64,000 bases of DNA from Cyanobacteria bacterium OH_CBrB_359 (GTDB lineage: Bacteria > Cyanobacteriota > Vampirovibrionia > Gastranaerophilales > Gastranaerophilaceae): the NCBI GenBank assembly GCA_023433065.1, contig JAEZET010000005.1:1-64000 (forward strand). Reading direction: 5' to 3'. The notes below the pieces were generated by a model. It was not told the origin of the DNA, made no database searches, and saw nothing but the letters and a program-made list of their open reading frames with translations. Position 1 is the stretch's first letter, and each line of letters begins with the position of its first letter. Below, piece by piece: positions 36,421-45,364 of this stretch. A program made the translations under genes and the position numbers.

Positions 36421-37842
36421 ATGTTAGTGAGAAGTATAACAGATGTGCGTTTTGCACCTCCAATCAAAAATTTTAAAAATACGAATTTTAACCATGCCGG
36501 CATGCAAAATATGCCAAATACAATCAATCAAACTTCAATTCCTCTGAGTACATTACATTCTTATAACAATATATCTTTTAAAAGCGTAATCAAAGATTTA
36601 TATGAGCGCCCTGAGGACGCTGTAATAAAAGAAGAAAACTTTGTCGAAAAATTTAACTGGGTTCAAAGCCTGCTAAAAACAGAGGCAAAAGAAGAATCAT
36701 CTTGGATTAACCTCCCCTCAAAGCTGCTTGAAGACGGAAGTGTAGATAAAGTTTATCAAACGGTTGAAGAATTTAAAAAGCCGATAGGAGAAAATCCTCA
36801 TCTTATTTTTGTAGCACTCGGAAATCCTGCAAATGCTGATGAAGCAGCTAAAGCTCTGGGCTTTGGGGATAATGTCACTTATTGCTGCGCCGTAAGAGAA
36901 AGCGAAATCAAACATGCAATACAAAAATCAGGCGGCAACCTTGAAAAAATCCAGGTAATGATATCTTCGAAATCAGGTACAACGTTTGAAAGCAACACTA
37001 CATATCAGTTTTTACACAAACAATTCGAGAATTTCTATAAAAACAAAGGGTTTGAAGGGGAAGAATTAAAAAAACAAATCTCAAAACATTTTCTATGTCT
37101 AACTGATAAAAATCCTTCGGCAAAACTTAAAAAAGAAGCCATTGAAAGAGGTTATAAAACTATAGACTGCATAGACGGCTTAGCAAGCGGATTCGGGGAT
37201 TTAGCATACGACATGCCACTTTTGGCATATGCAGGCTTATCTGAAGAGGATGCAATAAAAATGCTTAAAGCTGCAGAAAATATAACAAAAGAAACATTGG
37301 AAAATCCTCTTGAAAAAAATCTGGCAGGGAAAATAGCCGTTTTCGACAGAATAGCTAAGCGTAACGGGGTATTAAAAGAACAGTTTATATTTCATGATAC
37401 GGGCATAGATTTTACAAATACAATAGCACAGCTCTACAGAGAATCATTAAGAAAAACCGATCTTGAACTCAACACTTACCCGCGCTCTGCCCATTCAGGT
37501 TTGCAATCAGCAATCGATTCAAAACTTGACTGGCAGAAAACTAATAACATAACCAATATAATACCTTTAGGCGGAGACAAAACTCAAAGTGCATTAAACC
37601 TTGAAATAGCCCATATCAAAAATGCAACCAATGAAGGGCACTGGCAAAAAATTCTCGGCTTTGAATTAAAAAGCGACGGTTCGGGTATTACTCCGGAAAC
37701 CCTGGGTGAATTCTTAATGTTAAAGTCATTTATAGCTTACTTTAAAAACTATTTGGAAGGCACAAATCATAATATGCAAAAAATTGATTATGTCAATGGC
37801 TATAAAGCAATATTCAAAGACTTACAAGATGGATGTAATTAA
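36421..37842 (+). CDS. divergent glucose-6-phosphate isomerase with N-terminal extension
   Basis: A 473-residue protein with the PGI double-SIS layout. The phosphate-binding SKSGTTFES is near residue 182, the second-domain SGFGDLAYDMPLLAYAG follows, then YRESLRKT with the likely catalytic glutamate, and AHSGLQSAIDSK. It is far from classical E. coli Pgi. The first about 60 residues are outside the fold and contain YNNISFKSVIKDLY, similar to the protein at 12690. A GAAGGAG site precedes the ATG. It probably interconverts glucose-6- and fructose-6-phosphate. Confidence 0.8.
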   Translation: MLVRSITDVRFAPPIKNFKNTNFNHAGMQNMPNTINQTSIPLSTLHSYNNISFKSVIKDLYERPEDAVIKEENFVEKFNWVQSLLKTEAKEESSWINLPSKLLEDGSVDKVYQTVEEFKKPIGENPHLIFVALGNPANADEAAKALGFGDNVTYCCAVRESEIKHAIQKSGGNLEKIQVMISSKSGTTFESNTTYQFLHKQFENFYKNKGFEGEELKKQISKHFLCLTDKNPSAKLKKEAIERGYKTIDCIDGLASGFGDLAYDMPLLAYAGLSEEDAIKMLKAAENITKETLENPLEKNLAGKIAVFDRIAKRNGVLKEQFIFHDTGIDFTNTIAQLYRESLRKTDLELNTYPRSAHSGLQSAIDSKLDWQKTNNITNIIPLGGDKTQSALNLEIAHIKNATNEGHWQKILGFELKSDGSGITPETLGEFLMLKSFIAYFKNYLEGTNHNMQKIDYVNGYKAIFKDLQDGCN

Positions 37843-37859
37843 AAATATTTAAACAATAA

Positions 37860-38498
37860 TTAAAATCCAAGATTTCTTTTGATAATTTCTTCATGGTACA
37901 ATCCTCCTCCACAGATTGTTTCAATAACTTTGAGGAGAAATTCTCTTGAAGCGTCCATTTGGTTAATATAAAATTCTTTATTGCCAAGATGTTTTATTTT
38001 AATAATTGCGCTTTGGGTTTTTTCCGCAGGAACATACAATGAGGCAACTTCGTGATCTAAAATATGCTGCATTGTTTCATCTTGTTTTTTCTGAATAATA
38101 TCAGAATATTTCCCGTTTAAGGCTATTATTCTGCCTGAGAATAAAGGGATTTCGTTTTCTCTGTATAAAGCCTGGGGCTTGTCATTATAATTTGTAGTAA
38201 AGCTAATTGTATGCCATAAAATATTAAGTGTGGCAATGGTTTTTAGAGGGTCAACTTCATAATAAATATTTTGTGTAGATAGACCTCTTGCCGTAAATGA
38301 TTGCTTAAGATATTCCACAGTTGTGTGCATATTATCAATCATTTTAACAAACATTTCTGCCATATTAAGATTAGAATGCTGATATTCTAAAAATTGCTTA
38401 TACATATGAGTTGAAACAAGGTTCATTCTCTCTTGTATAACAGAAGATTTCCTTAAGGATGTTTCCAAATTATCCAAGCTATCAAAACTATTCGCCAA
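37860..38498 (-). CDS. protein of unknown function (212 aa)
   Basis: A 212-residue cytosolic-looking protein with no signal peptide, membrane segment or motif I recognise. The N-terminal third is helical and charged (MYKQFLEYQHSNLNMAEMF). The second half mixes strands and a KIKHLGNKEFYINQMDASREFLLKVIETI stretch in separate parts. The tail has CGGG. It is convergent with the isomerase gene, 17 bases apart. The function is unknown. Confidence 0.7.
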   Translation of the reverse strand: MANSFDSLDNLETSLRKSSVIQERMNLVSTHMYKQFLEYQHSNLNMAEMFVKMIDNMHTTVEYLKQSFTARGLSTQNIYYEVDPLKTIATLNILWHTISFTTNYNDKPQALYRENEIPLFSGRIIALNGKYSDIIQKKQDETMQHILDHEVASLYVPAEKTQSAIIKIKHLGNKEFYINQMDASREFLLKVIETICGGGLYHEEIIKRNLGF

Positions 38499-38718
38499 CG
38501 ATTCTACACTCTTCTTATTTTATAACTTTATTCTATTCGAAAAAGCTAATTTATAAAAGCATTTTACTCTTTTTTTTTACAAAGTTGAATACATATTACA
38601 GATTATTTCATTAAAACTGTTTTCTGATTTATATCCAAACATTAACTTATAGTTGAAAAATAATAATATAAATAAAAAGTTACCCCCTGAAAAAGAAAAA
38701 TGATAAAATAATAACATT

Positions 38719-39669
38719 ATGAAAATAATTGTAATAGGATACTCTCAAATGCTTGCAAGTCTTATCCTGGGTTCTATTGAGGCGGGACACCAAGTTGTCG
38801 GGATATTAAGACATGACAGAATCCTTTTAGACAGTTTCTGGCTTAAGATAAAAGACATTTTTGCACCAAGTAAAGATAAATCTTTTATTGATGCCTACAA
38901 CTTAAATGAGATAAAAGCTCAAAGTGTAAATAGCCAAAAATTTATAAAAGAAGCTTTAAAATTAAATCCTGATATCATTTTCGTAGCTTCCTGGAGCGAA
39001 AAAATATCACAAAAAGTTATAAATCTTCCTAAAATAGGTTGCATAAACTGCCATCCTTCTCTTTTGCCAAAATATAGAGGCCCAAATCCTTATGCACAAG
39101 TAATCAAAAACGGTGAAGAAAAAACAGGTATAACTTTTCACCTTGTTGATAATAATTATGATACAGGTCCGATTCTACATCAGGCAGAAGTGGAGATTAT
39201 GCCTCATGATACCGGTGAAACTCTAAAATTAAGATGTGCATCTAAGGCAAAAGAGGAAGTAATAAAACTTTTAAAAAATCTAGAAAATGAAATCTTAATA
39301 CCTATAAATCAAAATGAAGCACTTGCAAGTTACCAGAAGCAACTATGTGAAGAAGATATTTTACTTGATTTAACAAAAACATCAACTGAAATTGACAGAC
39401 ACATCAGGGCTCTGACCCCCTGGCTAAAATGTTATATCCCCTTCAAGGATAAATTTTTCAGTTTTAACAGCTATGAAATAATTGATAACCAAACCAAAAT
39501 AAAAGAACCCGCCACTATCATAAAAAAAGAAAAAAGTAACTTATATATAACCTGCGGTGATAATAGAATAATCATTTTTAAAGATGCACGGCTGTTCGGC
39601 AGTTTAAATTTTATAACAAACCGACTTTATATAAATCTTTTTGTAAAAATAAATGAAAAAGCATTATGA
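38719..39669 (+). CDS. methionyl-tRNA formyltransferase-like protein
   Basis: A 316-residue formyltransferase. The catalytic core NCHPSLLPKYRGPNP, with GITFHLVDNNYDTGP, carries the Asn, His and Asp of the family. The C-terminal OB-like region has RALTPWLKCYIPFKDK, like the Fmt RxFNPWPGA block. The N-terminal Rossmann region is atypical (MKIIVIGYSQMLASLI), so a sugar-nucleotide or other formyl transfer is possible. A TAAAAT box 10 bases before the ATG and no ribosome-binding site suggest a leaderless mRNA. Its end overlaps fliD on the other strand by 6 bases. Confidence 0.75.
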   Translation: MKIIVIGYSQMLASLILGSIEAGHQVVGILRHDRILLDSFWLKIKDIFAPSKDKSFIDAYNLNEIKAQSVNSQKFIKEALKLNPDIIFVASWSEKISQKVINLPKIGCINCHPSLLPKYRGPNPYAQVIKNGEEKTGITFHLVDNNYDTGPILHQAEVEIMPHDTGETLKLRCASKAKEEVIKLLKNLENEILIPINQNEALASYQKQLCEEDILLDLTKTSTEIDRHIRALTPWLKCYIPFKDKFFSFNSYEIIDNQTKIKEPATIIKKEKSNLYITCGDNRIIIFKDARLFGSLNFITNRLYINLFVKINEKAL

Positions 39670-41424
39670 GGATAAAGAGTTCAATAATCCACTATATTGA
39701 TTATTCATCTGAGCAATAGCCTGATCCATTGCATCAAACTGTTTTTTCAATCTTTCTGAATAGGCTTCCATCTCTTCAGTTTTTTTAGTAATTTTTTCAT
39801 TAAGAGAGGTTACCTGCCTTTGCAGGGAATCGCTTTTAATCTGAAAATATCCGCTCTCACTATCTAATGCGGTGTTTGTAATAGCCTTTAAATCTCCTAT
39901 TATACCTTCCGTATTATCAGAACTGCTACCAATAAGAAGTTTTCTTACTTCTTCAGGGTTATCTTGGAGTGCTTCCATAAACTTATCTTTATCAATTTGA
40001 AGCTGATTTGTATTAGCAGTAATGGACGTTCCAACCTCACCGGTTGTTATGCCTATATCTGCCAAGGTTTTATATGTTGTATTGGAGCTGACAGGATTTG
40101 ATACGGCTGATCTTAAATTGCTCCTTATGGAATACAAACTTGTTTCATTCTGTAAAGCTCCTGATTTTCCTGTCATACCGTCTGTTTTCGTGATGACAGT
40201 ATTATATGCGGAAATAAAAGAATTAACAGAATCTAAAACAGATGAATTATTTGAACTTACATTTACATTGACATTTTTATCATTCTCACCTGTTGTAGTA
40301 CCTAAAAGAGTTAATGTTACTCCCGTAAGTCCGGTTGATTCGCTTGAAACCGTATTATTAAAACATTCAATATCATTCCCGTTAACTGTAAGAAGGGCAT
40401 TTTTCCCCAATGTCTGACTTGCATCCGCTATTTTATCACCATTTGTCAATCCGGCTACTTCAAGGAAGTTACTTGTACCGTTTTCAACATTAATATTAAA
40501 AGAACCTGTTTGTTTAGAAGTTAAGATTAATTTGCCCGTAACACTGTCAAAAGATGCATTTACACCGGCATCTGTCGACGAGTTAATTTTTGATATTAAA
40601 GAATTTAAGGTCGTATTTTCATCAATAGTAAACTCCTTACCGCCAATAGTAAATGTACCTGCCGTAACAGCCTGAGAAAAGCCTGCCGTTCCGCCAAGAA
40701 TTGTATTATTTAGATTCATTTCATTTATTGCATAAGGGCTTGAAAACTTGTTTAAATCCGGATCTTTAGTCAAAGATAAAACCGAAGCAAAATTGCTGGT
40801 ATCTTGAGCAGAACCCACGTTAAGAGAGTGCGTGCCTGCATCAATTGTAAATTTTCCGTCCTGTATTGAAATAGAAATTAATCCATGAGGATTGCCTCCT
40901 GACTTGGTTGCATCAATCATTTTATTTTGGATAGAATCCAAAGTTTCATCTTTTTCAATTTCAATAGAATACTTTTTATTATCCACATAAAACGAAAAGC
41001 TGCCTTCTTTAGCACTGCCGTTTAACAAATTGGTAAAAACGGTGTCTTGATCAATATTTTTTGCAATTGAAGTTGTACTTTTAGCTATCGTATTCGTTGC
41101 CAACTGTTGAATATTGATATCCAAATTTTGAATTGAAGCCTGAGAGTTAACTGAAACTGTCAATTTTGACGAATCAGAAGAAGTTGCGCTTTTTTGAGAA
41201 AAAATATCGAAAGAACCACCCAATTTTGAGTCTGTTAATTTTGTTATGGAAGATAATAAGCTTGAATAATTTGATTTTAAACTTGTTAATGATGATGAAG
41301 TACTTTGAAGAGTGCCTACTTTTGATGAAATTGCATCGATTTTGTCTTGTTTAATTTGCACTAAAGCTTCAATCCAACTGGAAGTATTCATACCCGAACC
41401 TAAACCGCTAAATGAAATTGTCAT
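39664..41424 (-). CDS. fliD: flagellar hook-associated protein 2 (filament cap)
   Basis: A 586-residue FliD, the cap that folds flagellin at the filament tip. The N-terminus MTISFSGLGSGMNTSSWIEALVQI is the FliD D0 motif. The C-terminus is heptad-rich (SLNEKITKKTEEMEAYSERLKK) with the typical FDAMDQAIAQMNNQ ending. The frame opens 15 codons earlier, but GGGAG lies 7 bases before the ATG at 41424, so that start is chosen. The Ser/Thr/Asn-rich middle is exposed and variable. No other flagellar gene is in the window. Confidence 0.9.
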   Translation of the reverse strand: MTISFSGLGSGMNTSSWIEALVQIKQDKIDAISSKVGTLQSTSSSLTSLKSNYSSLLSSITKLTDSKLGGSFDIFSQKSATSSDSSKLTVSVNSQASIQNLDINIQQLATNTIAKSTTSIAKNIDQDTVFTNLLNGSAKEGSFSFYVDNKKYSIEIEKDETLDSIQNKMIDATKSGGNPHGLISISIQDGKFTIDAGTHSLNVGSAQDTSNFASVLSLTKDPDLNKFSSPYAINEMNLNNTILGGTAGFSQAVTAGTFTIGGKEFTIDENTTLNSLISKINSSTDAGVNASFDSVTGKLILTSKQTGSFNINVENGTSNFLEVAGLTNGDKIADASQTLGKNALLTVNGNDIECFNNTVSSESTGLTGVTLTLLGTTTGENDKNVNVNVSSNNSSVLDSVNSFISAYNTVITKTDGMTGKSGALQNETSLYSIRSNLRSAVSNPVSSNTTYKTLADIGITTGEVGTSITANTNQLQIDKDKFMEALQDNPEEVRKLLIGSSSDNTEGIIGDLKAITNTALDSESGYFQIKSDSLQRQVTSLNEKITKKTEEMEAYSERLKKQFDAMDQAIAQMNNQYSGLLNSLSS

Positions 41425-41523
41425 TTTTAATCTCCCACTTTTGCCTACTCTAATAATATTATTTATCAAGTGAAAAAATATCCCCTATTTAAATTATTCA
41501 ACTTTCAAAAATAATCAGTTTAG

Positions 41524-41532
41524 TGCTATAAT
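41524..41532 (+). promoter_or_regulatory. extended -10 promoter of the HD-domain gene
   Basis: TGCTATAAT, an extended -10, lies about 48 bases before the ATG of the gene at 41580, which has an AAAGG site. Confidence 0.5.
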
Positions 41533-41579
41533 TGACGCATTATAATAAATAAATTATTTAAATTTAAAGGTAAATTTTA

Positions 41580-42413
41580 ATGTTAGACTTGGCAGCAGAT
41601 TATGAAATTATTATATTTTCGGTTGGAGATACAAAAGCCGGAACTAAAATGGGGAAGCTTCAGCTCAAAAATTTAAATGACAAAAGTATACTAAATTGTA
41701 TCCTTTGGGAAGAAACACTCTCAAGGCTGGATAGTAAGCTTTTTCGAACCGGAAATCACATAAAAATTCTGAGTGGTTCTTATAATGAAAAATATAATAA
41801 TTGTCTTGTCGCAAATTTGGAACTTGTAAAAGAAGCCTCCCTCGGGCTTTCTAAAGAACAAAGAAATGAATTATTCAGCAATATTTTAGACTGCGTTAAC
41901 AAATTTAAAAATAACAGCCTGAAAGAGTTTGTATCAGGTCTTTTGTTTGAACATGAAGAGCAGTTTAAAATTGCACCGGCCGCAAAACTCATGCACCATA
42001 ATTATATTGGCGGGCTATTACAGCATACTTGCGAGTGCCTTGAATTATCAGAAAAAGTCCTTGACATCCTTAATGACGGAAAATTTGAAAAGGATGAAGT
42101 GACTGCAGCCTGTATATTGCATGATTTTGGAAAAATTTATGAATATATAATTGACGACGAATCAGGACTTATTGATTATAACGAAGATTTCAGAAAAAAC
42201 TGGATTTCTCATTCTCAATGGGGATTTAGTTTATGTATGCAAAACGGATTTAATAATATTGCCAAAATGATTGCAGCGCACCATGGAAGAATAGAATGGG
42301 GTTCTCTAGTAGACCTTGCTGACAAAGAATTAGAACCTATAGTATATTTAATTCACCATATTGATGATTTATCCGCAAAGTACGGTAAAATATCAGTAGG
42401 GGATTTAAAGTAA
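41580..42413 (+). CDS. HD-domain nuclease, YhaM-like
   Basis: A 277-residue protein with an N-terminal OB-fold region (residues about 10-85) and a C-terminal HD domain. The motifs are LLQHTCECLELSE, AACILHDFGK (HD pair), and the distal IAAHHGRIEWGS histidines. This layout is that of YhaM-type 3'-5' exoribonucleases, at slightly shorter length. It probably takes part in RNA turnover. A gap of about 36 bases leads to the secreted protein gene downstream. Confidence 0.8.
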   Translation: MLDLAADYEIIIFSVGDTKAGTKMGKLQLKNLNDKSILNCILWEETLSRLDSKLFRTGNHIKILSGSYNEKYNNCLVANLELVKEASLGLSKEQRNELFSNILDCVNKFKNNSLKEFVSGLLFEHEEQFKIAPAAKLMHHNYIGGLLQHTCECLELSEKVLDILNDGKFEKDEVTAACILHDFGKIYEYIIDDESGLIDYNEDFRKNWISHSQWGFSLCMQNGFNNIAKMIAAHHGRIEWGSLVDLADKELEPIVYLIHHIDDLSAKYGKISVGDLK

Positions 42414-42449
42414 TTTTTTGTCCGATAAATACGGAAAAAGGAGAATAAA

Positions 42450-43157
42450 ATGGAATTTATGAAAAAATTTAGCTTGTTTTTGGGTATTATAATTGCTTTC
42501 ACGACAATTACAACGGCACAATGTGCTCCTAACAAAACAATAAACGCTGATATAGGTACCAAAAGAATTCCATCAGGAACAATGATAGAGTTAAAATTAA
42601 TAGACCCTATTAATTCTGCAAATATGTTTTTGGGTGACCAATTTGATTTAATGACAATAAAAGACATTAAAGTTGATAAACAAATCATTATCCCTACGGG
42701 AAGTGTAATAAGAGGCTCAATACAAAAAGTTACTCCAAGAAAAATGCTCTCAAAAGGAGCCGTTGTTTACCTTGATTTCGACCATATCGTAAGCACAACG
42801 GGGAAACAAGTTCCAATATCTTTGGGTCTTTGTTATAACCAAAATATTACGGTTGACGGCGGAATTTGGAACGGGCAGAATTATTTAAGTGCAATAAAAA
42901 ATAATGCGAAAGTTACGGCAAATATTGTTACAACGTCAACAAAATGGGGCTGGCAAACAGGAGAAGATATTTTGGAAGGCTATCCAAAATATGTACTTGG
43001 ACCAATTGCCGCAGGTGTTTCTGCTCCTGCAGCGGGCATTTATTTTTTAGGTGATGCCATAGTTGATTTAATTAAAAAAGGTGATGATATTTCACTTAAT
43101 CAAGGTGATACTATAAAGGTTATGCTCACAAAATCATTAGATATGCCTATCAATTAG
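42450..43157 (+). CDS. secreted beta-rich protein of unknown function
   Basis: A 235-residue protein with a signal peptide (KKFSLFLGIIIAFTTITTAQC, possible cleavage near AQC; a lipobox is not clear). The middle segment, IPSGTMIELKLIDPINSAN with LGDQFDLMTI and PTGSVIRGSIQKV, resembles the beta-barrel repeats of TrbI/VirB10 or LPS-transport-like proteins. A hydrophobic stretch lies at about 190-210 (GPIAAGVSAPAAGIYFLG). Its function is not known. It is 3 bases upstream of cinA-like, so probably cotranscribed. Confidence 0.7.
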   Translation: MEFMKKFSLFLGIIIAFTTITTAQCAPNKTINADIGTKRIPSGTMIELKLIDPINSANMFLGDQFDLMTIKDIKVDKQIIIPTGSVIRGSIQKVTPRKMLSKGAVVYLDFDHIVSTTGKQVPISLGLCYNQNITVDGGIWNGQNYLSAIKNNAKVTANIVTTSTKWGWQTGEDILEGYPKYVLGPIAAGVSAPAAGIYFLGDAIVDLIKKGDDISLNQGDTIKVMLTKSLDMPIN

Positions 43158-43160
43158 TAT

Positions 43161-43730
43161 ATGGAAAAATTATTTTTTAAAAAAATATTCTTTAACTTGA
43201 TGGAAGTTTTAAACCTTTCATCAAGTTTTTTATTCTCTAATCCCGAAAAGCAAATTGCAAAAATTCTTACAAACAACAACCTAACCCTTGCAACTGCAGA
43301 ATCTTGTACAGGAGGATTGATAAGCTCAAGGCTGACTGATATCAGCGGAAGTTCAAGTTATATAAAAGAAAACTTCATTACTTACGTTAACGAAGCAAAA
43401 AATAAATATTTAGAAGTCTCATTAACAGATATTGAAAAATACGGAGTGGTAAGTAAAGAAATTGCGATACAAATGGCGCAAGGTCTTTTAAAAATATCAA
43501 ATTGCGATATTGCAATTTCAACAACAGGAATAGCAGGACCAACAGGCGAAACTTCAAATAAACCGGTAGGTCTTGTCTATATTGCTATTGCTGACAAAAA
43601 TAACGTAATCTCTTTAAAATTTAACGCTAATCATTTATTCTATAGGAGAATAATGAAATATAAGTTTTCTCAGGCAGCTCTGGAATTCTTATTAAACTTC
43701 CTTAAAGAAAACTATAAAGGAGACAACTAA
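43161..43730 (+). CDS. CinA C-terminal domain protein (nicotinamide-nucleotide amidase)
   Basis: A 189-residue single-domain protein of the PncC/CinA-C family, which deamidates nicotinamide mononucleotide. Motifs are TAESCTGGLISSRLTDI, the NEAKNKYLEV region, and STTGIAGPTGETSNKPVGLVY in two parts. It lacks the N-terminal MoCF domain of full CinA. The first about 30 residues are not conserved in the family. The next gene starts 2 bases downstream. Confidence 0.88.
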   Translation: MEKLFFKKIFFNLMEVLNLSSSFLFSNPEKQIAKILTNNNLTLATAESCTGGLISSRLTDISGSSSYIKENFITYVNEAKNKYLEVSLTDIEKYGVVSKEIAIQMAQGLLKISNCDIAISTTGIAGPTGETSNKPVGLVYIAIADKNNVISLKFNANHLFYRRIMKYKFSQAALEFLLNFLKENYKGDN

Positions 43731-43732
43731 AT

Positions 43733-44728
43733 ATGAAAACAATTACGTTAATCCCTGGTGACGGAATCGGTCCTGAAATTACACAGAGCGCAGTAAAGAT
43801 TATTGAAGCGGCAGGACTAAAAATAAACTGGGATATCCAAAATGCAGGAGAAGACGTTATTGAAAAAGAAGGAGTGCCCCTTCCAAACAGAGTAATAAAA
43901 TCAATTAAGAAAAATAAAATTGCTCTTAAAGCGCCTGTTACAACTCCTATAGGAAAAGGTTTCAGGAGTGTTAATGTCCAATTAAGAAAAGAGTTGGACT
44001 TGTATGCAAATTTGAGACCATGCAAAAATTTTGACGGGATTGAAACAAAATTTAAAAATGTTGATATCATTGTTGTAAGAGAAAATACCGAAGACTTATA
44101 CGCAGGAATTGAACGTATGATTGACAATGATACGGCTGAATCAATAAAAATCATTACCAGAAAAGCCTCTGAAAGAATAGCCGAATTTGCATTCAATTAT
44201 GCAATTAAAAACAATAGAAAAACTGTATGGGCTGTATCAAAGGCAAATATTTGCAAACTATCCGACGGTTTATTCATCGAATGCGCCAAAAAAATAAGCC
44301 AAAAATACCCTCAAATAGAATACAAAGAAATTCTCGTGGATAATTTATGTATGCAGCTTGTACAAAATCCTGAAAAATTTGACGTCCTATTGTTGCCTAA
44401 TCTTTACGGAGACATTGTTTCAGATTTAACGGCGGGTCTAATAGGAGGCTTGGGGGTTGCCCAGGGGGCAAACATAGGTAAAAATTATGCTGTTTTTGAA
44501 CCTGTACACGGATCTGCCCCTGATATAAAAGGAACAAACAGCGCAAATCCGACAGCGTTAATTTTATCTTCAATTGAAATGCTAAAATACATAAATGAAA
44601 TAACTTATGCCCAAAAGATTGAAAGCGCATTAAAAACAGTCTTGAAAGAAGGAAAAAAATTAACAAAAGACTTAGGCGGTAATTCAACTACAGAAGAATT
44701 TACAAACGAAATTATCTCAAAACTTTAA
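43733..44728 (+). CDS. isocitrate/isopropylmalate dehydrogenase family protein (NAD-isocitrate dehydrogenase type)
   Basis: A 331-residue decarboxylating dehydrogenase. The opening ITLIPGDGIGPEIT and the substrate loop TTPIGKGFRSVNVQLRK favour isocitrate over isopropylmalate. The ENTEDLYAG block, the Tyr/Lys region and the metal aspartates (NLYGDIVSDL) are intact. The tail GSAPDIKGTNSANPTA is typical. It probably supplies 2-oxoglutarate. Two bases after cinA-like, it closes a three- or four-gene unit. Confidence 0.88.
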   Translation: MKTITLIPGDGIGPEITQSAVKIIEAAGLKINWDIQNAGEDVIEKEGVPLPNRVIKSIKKNKIALKAPVTTPIGKGFRSVNVQLRKELDLYANLRPCKNFDGIETKFKNVDIIVVRENTEDLYAGIERMIDNDTAESIKIITRKASERIAEFAFNYAIKNNRKTVWAVSKANICKLSDGLFIECAKKISQKYPQIEYKEILVDNLCMQLVQNPEKFDVLLLPNLYGDIVSDLTAGLIGGLGVAQGANIGKNYAVFEPVHGSAPDIKGTNSANPTALILSSIEMLKYINEITYAQKIESALKTVLKEGKKLTKDLGGNSTTEEFTNEIISKL

Positions 44729-44729
44729 A

Positions 44730-45359
44730 TTAGTAATTTTGCTTTTCAAAGTAATGGATTCTATTCAAAGGCCAAAACAGCATGGTAGCTTTCCCGATAA
44801 ATCTTTCTTTAGGCAAAAATCCCCAAAAACGAGAATCTTGAGAGTTACCCCTGTTATCACCCATCATGAAATAGTTATCCTCCGGAATTACAAAAGGACC
44901 GCAATACATATTTTGCATACAAGGAATATAATCTGATTCACTTTTGATATAAGGCTCTTTTAAAGGTTTACCGTTTATATAAACTTCATATGAGTAATCA
45001 GCGATTTTTTTAAGTTCAAGTTTGTCACCAGGAAGACCCACAACTCTTTTAATATAGGCTACATCCTTACATGCAAAACCTGTTAATCTTCTGAAAACGG
45101 ACCAAAAATCAAAGTATAAATTTTCATCCGGCGGATAAAATACCATTATGTCTCCTCTTCCGGGAGTTTTATAAAACCTTGAAAATCTTTCTACAAAAAC
45201 CCTATCGCCTTCAATTAATGTTGGCTTCATTGATGCTGAAGGTATCCAACGAATCTCACCGACAAAATATCTTATTGCAATTACCATTACAATTACAAAA
45301 ATAACTGTCTCAAAAGTTTCTTTTAAAAAGCCTTTAACCTTCTCTCTGTTTATATTCAA
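44730..45359 (-). CDS. lepB: signal peptidase I
   Basis: A 209-residue inner-membrane peptidase that removes signal peptides. One membrane segment (residues 18-33) is followed by the catalytic S43 in SASMKPTL. The general-base lysine is K104 in YIKRVVGLPGD, and GDNRGNSQDSRFWGF lies near the end. The length is typical. Its gene follows the polyprenyl synthase by 5 bases on the same strand. Confidence 0.95.
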   Translation of the reverse strand: MNINREKVKGFLKETFETVIFVIVMVIAIRYFVGEIRWIPSASMKPTLIEGDRVFVERFSRFYKTPGRGDIMVFYPPDENLYFDFWSVFRRLTGFACKDVAYIKRVVGLPGDKLELKKIADYSYEVYINGKPLKEPYIKSESDYIPCMQNMYCGPFVIPEDNYFMMGDNRGNSQDSRFWGFLPKERFIGKATMLFWPLNRIHYFEKQNY

Positions 45360-45364
45360 TTTCT

